From Rhizobium sp. NFR03 (lineage in GTDB: Bacteria; Pseudomonadota; Alphaproteobacteria; Rhizobiales; Rhizobiaceae): DNA of 64,000 bases. The translations under genes and the position numbers were made by a program. Where the stretch lies: NCBI RefSeq assembly GCF_900111275.1, contig NZ_FOGR01000001.1, positions 434,001-498,000 of the forward strand, written 5' to 3'. Shown here in pieces: positions 50,979-60,692 of this stretch. The stretch's first letter is position 1. Every line of letters begins with the position of its first letter. The notes under the pieces were generated by a model, which saw only the letters and a list, made by a program, of their open reading frames with translations, was not told where the DNA came from and searched no databases.

Positions 50979-52235
50979 ATGCTTCGAACACGCCTGCTCT
51001 CGTCCCGCCTCGTTACCGCCAGCTTGCTCGCCCTCATGTCATCCGCTGCCGTTTCGGGAGCGGCATCGGCACAGACGGCGACGCCTGCGCAGGCCCCGGC
51101 GAGCACGGCGCCGGCAGCACCTTGCGGTGGCGATCTCTCTGCCTTTCTCAGCGGCGTGAAGACGGAAGCCGTGGCCAAGGGCATTCCGGCCGACGTCGTC
51201 GATCGCGCGCTCGCCGGTGCCGTCATCGACGAAAAGGTGCTTGGCCGCGACCGCGCGCAGGGCGTCTTCAAGCAGACCTTCGCCGAGTTTTCCAATCGCA
51301 CCGTCAGCAAGGCACGGCTGGACATCGGCGCCAAGAAGATGAAAGAGTTTGCAAGCGTCTTCGCCCGCGCCGAGCAGGAGTACGGCGTGCCGGCGCCTGT
51401 CATTACCGCCTTCTGGGCGATGGAAACCGACTTCGGCGCCGTTCAGGGCAACTTCAACACCCGCAACGCACTCGTCACGCTCGCGCATGACTGCCGCCGT
51501 CCCGAGATGTTTCGCCCGCAGCTGATCTCCGCCATCGAGATGGTCCAGCACGGTGACCTCGACCCCGCCACGACGACGGGTGCCTGGGCCGGCGAAATCG
51601 GCCAGGTCCAGATGCTGCCGGAAGACATCATCGCGCAGGGCGTCGACGGCGACGGCGACGGCCACGTCAACCTGAAGGACAGCTCGCCGGACGCCATCCT
51701 GACGGCCGCGAAGTTCATCAAGAGCCTTGGCTACACCGCCGGACAGCCCTGGATTCAGGAAGTTTTGCTGCCTGAAAACCTGCCCTGGGAGAAGACCGGC
51801 CTGCAGCCGGGCATGACGGCTGGACAGTGGTTCGCGCTTGGCGTCAAGCCACGCGACGGCAACACGAAGTTCGGCGATCTCGCCGCCTCGGTCGTCATTC
51901 CGCAGGGCCGCAAGGGCGTGGCGTTCATGACCTATCCGAACTTCAACATCTATCTCGAATGGAACCAGTCGTTCATCTACACGACCTCAGCCGCCTACTT
52001 CGCCACACGCCTTGCCGGCGCGCCGCCTTACGACGCACGCAACCCGGAACAGGGACTGAACGACGAGCAGATGAAGGTATTGCAGACGAAGCTCGACGCC
52101 ATCGGCCATGATGTCGGCAAGATCGACGGCATTCTCGGCTCCGGCACCCGCGCCGCTCTGCAACGCGAACAGTTGCGCCTTGGCATTCCTGCCGATGGCT
52201 GGGCAACGCAGGCCGTCCTGGACGCCCTGCCATAA
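50979..52235 (+). CDS. Lytic murein transglycosylase (MltB family) with PG-binding domain
   Basis: 418 residues from ATG 50979 (MLRTRLLSSRLVTASLLALM); GAAGGA lies just upstream. The signal peptide ends near GAASA. The SLT_2 domain carries the catalytic glutamate in ITAFWAMETDFGAVQGNFNTRNALVTLAHD, and VIPQGRKGVAFMTYPNFNIYLEWNQSFIYTTSAAY is family-typical. The C-terminus (about 355-418) is a PG_binding_1 domain (LQTKLDAIGHDVGKIDGILGSGTRAAL). Immediately upstream is a 14-base tandem repeat that spans the leader. A strong terminator follows. Confidence 0.94.
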   Translation: MLRTRLLSSRLVTASLLALMSSAAVSGAASAQTATPAQAPASTAPAAPCGGDLSAFLSGVKTEAVAKGIPADVVDRALAGAVIDEKVLGRDRAQGVFKQTFAEFSNRTVSKARLDIGAKKMKEFASVFARAEQEYGVPAPVITAFWAMETDFGAVQGNFNTRNALVTLAHDCRRPEMFRPQLISAIEMVQHGDLDPATTTGAWAGEIGQVQMLPEDIIAQGVDGDGDGHVNLKDSSPDAILTAAKFIKSLGYTAGQPWIQEVLLPENLPWEKTGLQPGMTAGQWFALGVKPRDGNTKFGDLAASVVIPQGRKGVAFMTYPNFNIYLEWNQSFIYTTSAAYFATRLAGAPPYDARNPEQGLNDEQMKVLQTKLDAIGHDVGKIDGILGSGTRAALQREQLRLGIPADGWATQAVLDALP

Positions 52236-52260
52236 GCCATCCCACTGACGAGAAGACCGA

Positions 52261-52293
52261 AAACGCCGCGCGTCGAAAACGACCGCGGCGTTT
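52261..52293. terminator. Bidirectional terminator between convergent genes
   Basis: Arms AAACGCCGCG (52261-52270) and CGCGGCGTTT (52284-52293) enclose an inner GTCG-AAAA-CGAC stem. It serves the MltB-like gene (plus) and the antiporter (minus). Confidence 0.8.
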
Positions 52294-52305
52294 CATGTTC
52301 TGCGA

Positions 52306-53682
52306 TCACTCCCCGTCGGCTCGCTCGCGCCGGTGCTGCCGGGCAAGCCGCAGCGCCCGATATCGGACGCGCAGGGCCCGCCCGATCCCGAGCAACGCGG
52401 CTCCGCCACGCGACACCTCGGCAAGCTCCCTGGCATAGGCAATGGCAAAAGCGTGGCGGTAACTTTCACGATGTTCCGCAGCGAGGCCATCCAGCCGATG
52501 CATGATCGAAACCCAGAGCGGGGACACCAGCAAAGAGAGGGCCGTCACAGCGATGGCAATGCGATAAGCGTCGAGATCCAGCGCCCCCGCCGATAGCCCC
52601 GCAGCCGCGAGCACGAACGAGAACTCGCCGATCTGCGACATGGAGAGCCCCGCGACCAGCGCCACTTGCGGCGGCGATCCCGTGCGGCGCAGGAGGGCGA
52701 TGTTCAGCACCGTCTTCGCCGCGATGACCACGATGGCGAGAGACAACACCAGAAACAGATGTTCCGCCATGAAGGTGAGGTCGATCAGAAGCCCGATCGA
52801 GAGAAAGAAGGCGACGAGAAGGACACTCTGGATCGGTTCGATGACGGGAATGACGCGCGACCGGAGCGTGGAGTTGCCGATGACGATACCCGCGAGAAAA
52901 GCGCCATAGGCTGGCGACATGCCCGCAATGCCGGAGAGCGCCGCCGCAGAGAAGCAGACGGCAAGTGCGCCGAGCGCGAGGATTTCAACCTTGTCCTCGA
53001 TGGCTTCGCTGAACGGCAGCCGCAGCTTCCCCCGCCGCCCCAGCCACCAGAGCAAGCCGCCGAGCAGCCCGATCGCCAGAAGCATCTTGACCGCAATCTG
53101 CAACACGCCGATCTCGCCGCTATCTGCGCCACCAAGGCTGGTCACGAGAATGAGCATGGGCACGACCGCGATATCCTGAGCAATCAGCACGCCGACGGCA
53201 ATCCGGCCGGTCTCGCTGCGCAACGCGCCGCGATCGTCGAGCATTTTCATCGCGACAACGGTGGAGGACAACGCCACCACAAAACCCAGAATAAGCCCTT
53301 CGGCTAACGGCTTGCCAGAGATTGCCGCAATCAGCAGCGCCACCCCGACGGAAACACCGATCTGCCCGCCGGCAACCAGCAGGGCCTGCCGCAGGCTGAG
53401 GATGAAGGCGCGAATGGACAGCTCCATGCCAATGAAGAACAGGAGCACGATCACGCCCATCTCCGCCAGCAGCGTCACATTGGCGCTATCGGCAATGAAT
53501 CCGAAGCCGGTCGGCCCCAGGGCAACCCCGGCCAGGATGAATCCGACAAGCGGTGGCTGGCGCAATCTCAGGAAGCCGAGCCCCATGAGAGCGGCCACCG
53601 CGATGACCAGCGCGATCGCGACGAGATCCTGCCCATGCCCTGCCGCCTCTGCGGCCGTCTGTGCGGCGGATGATGGCTGCAG
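52306..53682 (-). CDS. CPA2-family cation:proton antiporter (KefB-like), probable CTG start
   Basis: Polytopic sodium/potassium:proton exchanger of the monovalent CPA2 family. The first conserved helix LVAIALVIAVAALMGLGF followed by LRQPPLVGFILAGVALGPTG needs an upstream start: GTG at 53598 would cut this helix. The only upstream candidate in frame after a stop is CTG at 53682, with GAGGGAG seven bases before it, giving 458 residues. ALSSTVVAMKMLDDRG and GLSMSQIGEFSFVLAAAG are CPA2 markers. No C-terminal TrkA-N domain is present; a basic tail ends the protein. Confidence 0.82.
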   Translation of the reverse strand: MQPSSAAQTAAEAAGHGQDLVAIALVIAVAALMGLGFLRLRQPPLVGFILAGVALGPTGFGFIADSANVTLLAEMGVIVLLFFIGMELSIRAFILSLRQALLVAGGQIGVSVGVALLIAAISGKPLAEGLILGFVVALSSTVVAMKMLDDRGALRSETGRIAVGVLIAQDIAVVPMLILVTSLGGADSGEIGVLQIAVKMLLAIGLLGGLLWWLGRRGKLRLPFSEAIEDKVEILALGALAVCFSAAALSGIAGMSPAYGAFLAGIVIGNSTLRSRVIPVIEPIQSVLLVAFFLSIGLLIDLTFMAEHLFLVLSLAIVVIAAKTVLNIALLRRTGSPPQVALVAGLSMSQIGEFSFVLAAAGLSAGALDLDAYRIAIAVTALSLLVSPLWVSIMHRLDGLAAEHRESYRHAFAIAYARELAEVSRGGAALLGIGRALRVRYRALRLARQHRRERADGE

Positions 53683-53945
53683 CGTTCGTCTCCCTCTTCA
53701 TGCGCACCGAAACGCGCTTTCTCACCGATGCGGCGATGGACGCGAACGTGCCGCCATGATCGGCATGGAACCGCCCAGGTCAACCCTTGTCGGCGTGGGA
53801 GCGCTCAGCCGGGATGGCGTTCCCGTGGGCGAATGACCTGCGGGGTGCAAGAATCGGGTGGATGACGCGATGGCAAATACGATACAGCCCAGCATGTGCC
53901 GGGTGCGATTGCGCAGTCACCCGGTGAAACAGGCGGGGGCCCAAC

Positions 53946-54884
53946 ATGACGACTGCAATGACGCCGGTGGAAACGCGGATGACGCCGCTGACCTGGAGCC
54001 TTCTGGCGCTGCTCGGGCTTATCTGGGGCGCATCGTTCTTTTTTGGCCGGATCGCGGTTCAGCATGTCCCCGCCTTCACGCTGGTGTTCCTGCGCGTCTC
54101 GATTGCTGCCGTGGCACTGCATCTGTTCGTCCATGGCCGGTTCGACATCTACGCCCAGTTGGCCGCGCGGTGGCGTGCCTTTCTTGTCCTCGGGCTCATC
54201 AACAACGCAATTCCACACAGCCTCATCTTCCTCGGGCAGACACAGATCGGCGCCGGGCTCGCCTCCATCCTCAACGCAACGACGCCGATCTGGACCGTAC
54301 TGATCGCGCATGTCCTGACCGAGGACGAAAAGCTGAGCCCGCGGAAACTGGGTGGCACAGCGCTCGGCCTTGCCGGGACGATCTTCCTGATCGGCCCGAG
54401 CGCTCTTGGTCATCTCGGCGCGACATCCGCCGGCATCCCGCTCTGGGCGCTGATCCTGCCGCTCGGTGCTGCGATCAGCTATGGCTTTGCGGGCATCTAT
54501 GGTCGCCGTTTTCGCGCACTCGCGCCGCCGGTGACCGCCGCTGGCCAATTGACGGCCTCAAGCCTGATCATGCTTCCGGTATCGCTGCTGTCGGATCACC
54601 CATGGACACTGACGATGCCGCCACTGACGACGGTCCTCGCCGTCCTCGCGCTGGCGCTTGTGTCCACGGCTTACGGCTACATTCTGTTCTTCCGGATCAT
54701 GGCGCGGGCCGGCGCGACGAATACCTCGCTCGTTACGCTGCTGGTGCCGCCAAGTGCCCTTCTCTTCGGTCTCGTGTTCCTCGGCGAGCGTCTCGACGCA
54801 ACGGATGTCGGCGGAATGACGCTGATCGCAGCCGGACTGATCGTGCTGGACGGGCGCTTGCTGGCGAGGAACCGGTCCCGCTAG
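53946..54884 (+). CDS. EamA/DMT-family exporter
   Basis: 312-residue permease of the drug/metabolite transporter superfamily with ten predicted helices in two EamA repeats. LGLIWGASFFFGRIAVQHVPAFTLVFLRVSIAAVAL and the second-repeat SYGFAGIYGRRF, then LVPPSALLFGLVFLGERLDATD, are clear family features. Substrate unknown. It is monocistronic and faces away from the antiporter. Confidence 0.9.
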   Translation: MTTAMTPVETRMTPLTWSLLALLGLIWGASFFFGRIAVQHVPAFTLVFLRVSIAAVALHLFVHGRFDIYAQLAARWRAFLVLGLINNAIPHSLIFLGQTQIGAGLASILNATTPIWTVLIAHVLTEDEKLSPRKLGGTALGLAGTIFLIGPSALGHLGATSAGIPLWALILPLGAAISYGFAGIYGRRFRALAPPVTAAGQLTASSLIMLPVSLLSDHPWTLTMPPLTTVLAVLALALVSTAYGYILFFRIMARAGATNTSLVTLLVPPSALLFGLVFLGERLDATDVGGMTLIAAGLIVLDGRLLARNRSR

Positions 54885-55136
54885 ACATCACGCATTCCTG
54901 TCGTTCGACACGCGAACTGTCGCATTTCGGCCGCAGACGTTAACAATAGGGGGTCAGCACGAGCGGTTGTTAACATCTAAAAATAATCTGTTAATCGGAA
55001 GTAGATCAGGAAATACAAAGACATAAGGGACCCTGAGCTTCCGAACCAGTGCAGGCCGCCGCATTGCAGCACAAGATTTCCTTGGAGGTGTGGCATTTTC
55101 AACCTATGTTTCACGCGTTAACGCTTGGAGGGTTGA

Positions 55137-55214
55137 ATGGGAATCGCACGGTCCGTGAATGTTCTCATGATAGGTGCCTCGTTCGCATTCGTTGCGATGA
55201 TGCTCTTCATCTAG
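55137..55214 (+). CDS. 25-residue single-span membrane peptide
   Basis: ATG at 55137 is preceded by GGAGGG with four-base spacing, an excellent ribosome-binding site, and ends TAG at 55212-55214. The peptide starts MGIARSVNVLMIG and continues as one hydrophobic helix to its end (ASFAFVAMMLFI). No tail is present. Too short for family assignment. The 55215-55403 stretch then holds a hairpin (GGGAGA/TCTCCC at 55277-55294) and a terminator. Confidence 0.6.
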   Translation: MGIARSVNVLMIGASFAFVAMMLFI

Positions 55215-55307
55215 GAGGAGATGATCACCCCGATGCCTTGAGGATGGAGGCTGACGGGAAGCTCTCAGCGTGAGACGGGAGAATATCGTCTCCCTGATCT
55301 GGCATGC

Positions 55308-55340
55308 AAAAGCCCTCGAAATGAACCTTCGAGGGCTTTT
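55308..55340. terminator. Terminator between the micropeptide gene and metF
   Basis: A perfect 13-base stem, AAAAGCCCTCGAA (55308-55320) and its complement (55328-55340), with a seven-base loop and T-runs available on both strands. It can end both convergent transcripts. Confidence 0.82.
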
Positions 55341-55403
55341 GTACGTCTCGTAGATCTCGCGCGAAAGACTCTCTCCGCTGCTTCGCCTCATGACGCTACC
55401 TTC

Positions 55404-56318
55404 TCAGGCAGCAGCGCCTTCGACGGCAGGCTCCTGCGTGCGCTTGAAGCCTACGAGATCGCAAACGGCCATGATCAGCGGTGAGCGGTTCATCGTGTAG
55501 AGGTGGAAATCCCGAACACCGCGACGCGCGAGATCGACGATCTGCTCGGCCGCGATATGGGTCGCCTCCTTGAATCGCTCTTCCGGAGCGTCATCGAGAT
55601 GGGCGAGCCGGGCTGACAAAGCTTCGGGAATACGCGCGCCGCAAAGACCGGAGAATTTCGCCACCTGAGCGAACTGGTTGATCGGCAGGATGCCGGGAAC
55701 GACGGGGATCGAAATCCCGGCCTTGCGAACGCGCTCGAGATATCGCTCGAAGTCATTGTTGTCGAAGAAAAACTGGGTCAAAGCCCGTGTCGCGCCATTG
55801 TCGACCTTGCGCTTGAGCATATCGATATCGGCATCGACATCCAAACTCTCCGGGTGTTTCTCCGGGTAGGCGGAAACCGAAATCTGGAACCGGCCGCTGC
55901 GGGCAAGCGACGCAACGAGAGCTGCCGCATTTTCATATCCATCCGGAAAAGGCTGATACTGCGCACCGATGCCGCCCTGCGGATCGCCGCGGAGCGCCAC
56001 GAAATGTCGGACGCCAGCCGCTGCGAACTCCTCCACCACGGCATCCACGTCGGCCCGCGTCGCGCCGACGCAGGTGAGATGGGCCGCGGTGCCGGGTATC
56101 GCACAATCATCGATAAGGCGTCGAACCGTGGTCAGCGAACGCGCCTTGGTGGAGCCGCCTGCGCCATAGGTGACGCTAACGAACTCGGGCGCATAGGCGT
56201 TCAGCGCCGCGGCCGTCCGGGTTAGCTGCGCATCCATTTCATCGGATTTGGGCGGAAAATATTCGAAGGAGAGGCGCAGATCGCCGCGCTCGGCCGGATA
56301 AAGCGTGCGGGTGGACAT
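55404..56318 (-). CDS. metF: Methylenetetrahydrofolate reductase
   Basis: FAD enzyme reducing 5,10-methylene-THF to 5-methyl-THF for methionine synthesis. 304 residues. Markers: LSFEYFPPKSDEMD (catalytic Glu), VSVTYGAGGSTKARSL, CVGATRADVDAVV, HFVALRGDPQGG and ALTQFFFDNNDFERYL. Its ATG follows directly after the stop of the ArsR-methyltransferase gene (TGA-ATG), so the two are one operon. Confidence 0.97.
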   Translation of the reverse strand: MSTRTLYPAERGDLRLSFEYFPPKSDEMDAQLTRTAAALNAYAPEFVSVTYGAGGSTKARSLTTVRRLIDDCAIPGTAAHLTCVGATRADVDAVVEEFAAAGVRHFVALRGDPQGGIGAQYQPFPDGYENAAALVASLARSGRFQISVSAYPEKHPESLDVDADIDMLKRKVDNGATRALTQFFFDNNDFERYLERVRKAGISIPVVPGILPINQFAQVAKFSGLCGARIPEALSARLAHLDDAPEERFKEATHIAAEQIVDLARRGVRDFHLYTMNRSPLIMAVCDLVGFKRTQEPAVEGAAA

Positions 56319-57332
56319 TCAGCGGGCTCCTGAAGCAAGACGTCGGGTCTGGTCGGCAGAGGAATCGACGGGCTTGCCCGCGATCCAGATGGTAACGGTG
56401 AGCGGAGTATCCTGCGCCGCCTTCGGCGAGAGATCGATGACGCGCTGGACCGAAAGACCGGCGGCATCCAACCATTCCCCCATCACCTGGTGCGAAAAAC
56501 CGAGACGCAGATGCGCGTGATCCTGACGGAGATGCTCAAGGGCGTGAGGCGCGAGATCGACGATCGCCAGACGTCCGCCCGGCGTGAGCAGGCGCGCCGC
56601 TTCCTCGATCGCTGCTTCCGGCGCCTCGAGAAAGTGGAGAACCTGATGGATCGTCACCAGATCGAATTGTCGTCCATCGAGCGGCAGGTTGAAGATATCG
56701 CCGTGCCGCACCGAAGCCGTGGAGACACCGGTACGATCGAGGTTGGCACGCGCGACCGCCAGCATATCCCGGCTAGCGTCCACGCCCGTGGCCGTCTGGT
56801 AGAGCCCCTGAAAGAGCTGGAGGATGCGCCCGGTTCCCGTTCCCAGATCGAGAAGGCTCTCGACAGGCTCCGGCCCGACGGCTGCAACCAATGCCTCTTC
56901 GACCTCCGCCTCGCTGACATGAAACCGTCGCATGGCATCCCACTCGGCGGCGTTGCGGCTGAAATAGGCCTGCGCGCGATCGGATCGAGCCTGCTTCAGC
57001 GCTGTCAGTCGCTCGCTGTCACGAGCGAGAACGGCATCATCGCCATCCGCCGCATCCAGGATCCGGCGCACCAGTGCAACGTTCTGCCCTTGCCCTCGAA
57101 GCCGGAAATAGGCCCAGGCACCTTCCTGATACCGATCAATCAGAGCGGCTTCCGTCAAGAGCTTCAGATGGCGGGATATGCGAGGCTGCGACTGCCCCAG
57201 AATCTCGGTCAGGTCGGTCACCGTCAGGTCCCCGGCCGCCAAGAGGGCGAGCAACCTCAGGCGCGTCGGCTCCCCCGCCGCCTTCAGCACATCCACCACT
57301 TCGTCCAGCCGCAATCCGGTTTCGTTCAGCAT
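56319..57332 (-). CDS. ArsR-type regulator fused to a SAM-dependent methyltransferase
   Basis: 337 residues. The N-terminal winged helix (about 10-95) has LKAAGEPTRLRLLALLAAGDLTVTDL and SQPRISRHLKLLTEA, an ArsR fold without metal-binding cysteines at the usual site. The C-terminal domain (about 120-330) is a class I methyltransferase with SLLDLGTGTGRILQLF (159-174) and VTIHQVLHFLEAPE. It lies directly upstream of metF, suggesting control of methionine/SAM cycle genes, possibly sensing SAM or SAH (compare SahR-type regulators; the assignment is inference). Confidence 0.9.
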   Translation of the reverse strand: MLNETGLRLDEVVDVLKAAGEPTRLRLLALLAAGDLTVTDLTEILGQSQPRISRHLKLLTEAALIDRYQEGAWAYFRLRGQGQNVALVRRILDAADGDDAVLARDSERLTALKQARSDRAQAYFSRNAAEWDAMRRFHVSEAEVEEALVAAVGPEPVESLLDLGTGTGRILQLFQGLYQTATGVDASRDMLAVARANLDRTGVSTASVRHGDIFNLPLDGRQFDLVTIHQVLHFLEAPEAAIEEAARLLTPGGRLAIVDLAPHALEHLRQDHAHLRLGFSHQVMGEWLDAAGLSVQRVIDLSPKAAQDTPLTVTIWIAGKPVDSSADQTRRLASGAR

Positions 57333-57346
57333 GCTCTTCCCATCAA

Positions 57347-57368
57347 CACATAAAGATATCTTTATGTG
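57347..57368. promoter_or_regulatory. Perfect 22-base palindrome, likely operator of the ArsR-methyltransferase/metF operon
   Basis: Left half CACATAAAGAT (57347-57357), right half ATCTTTATGTG (57358-57368), no mismatch and no spacer. It lies 14 bases upstream of the ATG at 57332, where it would block the promoter or the ribosome-binding region. Such dyads next to ArsR-family genes are usually autoregulatory. Confidence 0.75.
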
Positions 57369-57755
57369 ATTTGTGACGGGGCTGCAAGCGGAAACACAGC
57401 TTTAACGCCGCCTGATCGGGTCGGGCGATAGGTCACCGATACCGAAGGTACGAACCAATTTGCGAAAGAGGGATGCGGAAAACAGGAAAAGCGCGGTTAG
57501 AAAACTTCGGAGGTCACGACAGCCTTTACTGAATGCCGCCGGTCCATGCCGTCGTATCTCTTCACGCGACGTCTATTCGATGTCGGCTGTGAGAATACCG
57601 AATGACTCATTCTCAAACCGAACCGATTTAGCATGAGATCATGCCGAAGATAGCGCGCAAGTAACCTGAATGCGGCTTGCATCACACCAGATGCAACATC
57701 GGGCGCGCCGTTCGAATTAAACGGCACGCCCAAGCGATGCTTGCGAGACCGACGC
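57369..57755. other. Intergenic region between ettA end and the ArsR-methyltransferase start
   Basis: 387 bases with no convincing gene. A minus-strand frame of 78 codons (57497-57733) has no family features. A hairpin GGGCGCGCCGTT / AACGGCACGCCC (57701-57731, one G-T mismatch) lies 25 bases after the ettA stop and may be its terminator, though without a T-run. TGAGAAT/ATTCTCA (57590-57615) is a weaker inverted repeat. Confidence 0.5.
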
Positions 57756-59405
<1,650 letters not shown>

Positions 59406-59555
59406 GCTCGATCAATGCTCCGCGGGAATTGGAATTTGGCCCGCTATGTAGGCGAATTGCGCCGGGGGAGCAATGATGCAAGCCGTCATTTCCGCCCGGA
59501 CACTCTTTAGAAACGCATACGCGCCGCAACCTTCACATCGGGGCCAACGCCTTCG

Positions 59556-60533
59556 CTAGCGAACATCGACCACCTTCGCTTCGCCATCCGTTCTGGGTGG
59601 CGTTTGCCCGGCAAGGGCCGAGCGTTCCGGGCGAAGCCGGCCCGCCGCATCGACCACGCCGCCGCCGCAGCGAGAGCGGACCGGCGCTGCAGCATGGATC
59701 AAAGTGGCAAGATCCGACGTTGCCTCCATCGTCGCAGAGAGACCGATTGTCAGGCCGGTGACCAGCATGCGGTCGCCGACCTGACGGCACTGCAGGCGAA
59801 TGCGATCCCCTGCTCCGGCGGCAAAGCTCCGGTCGAAGGCTGCCTTGACCTCGTCTTCGCTCAGTCGGCTGCCGATCCGGCTCCGAAACAGCGCGCCGAC
59901 TGCCGATGTGTTGACAGCTTCCAGCAAGCGGATCTGCAGGGAGAAATACGCGTCGGGATCGAGGACCTGACAACTCCCGCTTCGCAGCCATGTATGGCGG
60001 TCAAGGCCAGAGGCCGTACCCGGCATCGAGACGGACAGTTGTCTGGCGACATCCGCCGACAATGGCACGGCCGGCAGTGCCATCCAGTCGCGCTTGCGAT
60101 CCTCGGCCTGCAACGTTTCGGAGACCTTGCAGAAGCTGTTGCGGACCGGCCGGAGCCCCGCAAGTGTCAACTGCTTCGCATCCGCACGCTCGGCATTTTG
60201 CCCCACGCACTCAGGCCGCTTCCCCTTCGTTTCGCAGAACGCCGGTAGCCAGCTGAGACCGAGAACAAAGCCGGTTTTCCCCGTCGCCCGCGGCGGTGCA
60301 TCGAGCGTCTGCGAAACAGGCAGCTCTCCGGATGGTCCAACGGCAGTTGTGCCTTCGGCAGGGTGAGGCACCCTCTGCTCGATCGGCGATCGAGGAACGT
60401 CCACCTCTGCGGCCTGTACATCAAATACGCTGCACGTCGCCAGGATGAAGACGCAGGACGACAACGCCGGATACCAGCCGCCCAGCCAGCGCTTCACAAT
60501 GCCGATCATCATTTCCATGTAAGCTGCCATCAT
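59556..60533 (-). CDS. Ribonuclease T2-family protein with degenerate active site
   Basis: 325 residues with a signal peptide (about 22-41). The RNase T2 framework is visible: FVLGLSWLPAFCETKGKRPEC (88-108) and disulfide-type cysteines. At the first active-site block LTLAGLRP (122-129) the expected HGLWP has Ala125 for His and Arg128 for Trp. In the second, DRHTWLRSGSC (178-188), the expected HEWxKHGTC keeps His180 but has Thr181 for Glu and Ser185 for His. The start at ATG 60533 is preceded by GGAG. A catalytically inactive or altered homologue is likely. Confidence 0.82.
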   Translation of the reverse strand: MMAAYMEMMIGIVKRWLGGWYPALSSCVFILATCSVFDVQAAEVDVPRSPIEQRVPHPAEGTTAVGPSGELPVSQTLDAPPRATGKTGFVLGLSWLPAFCETKGKRPECVGQNAERADAKQLTLAGLRPVRNSFCKVSETLQAEDRKRDWMALPAVPLSADVARQLSVSMPGTASGLDRHTWLRSGSCQVLDPDAYFSLQIRLLEAVNTSAVGALFRSRIGSRLSEDEVKAAFDRSFAAGAGDRIRLQCRQVGDRMLVTGLTIGLSATMEATSDLATLIHAAAPVRSRCGGGVVDAAGRLRPERSALAGQTPPRTDGEAKVVDVR

Positions 60534-60692
60534 CTCGATCTCCAGAACAAAGCGTGATCAATAAAGGACTAAAACAGGAATACCGCAAGTGAGATTCGTA
60601 TCTGCCGGCGATTTTTCAGCAAATTCTCACATTGACAGCATCCCGATCGGACCGGAATAGTGGTCATCGGGGACGACTTGGGAGATGAGGCT

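Noticed and set aside
57497-57733. A 78-codon minus-strand frame in the gap after ettA
   Set aside because: No ribosome-binding site, no hydrophobic or domain pattern, and it includes the putative ettA terminator hairpin.
57369-57755. SAM riboswitch near metF
   Set aside because: metF is second in its operon and the leader is only short; no SAM-I or SAM-II core was recognised. The protein dyad explains regulation better.
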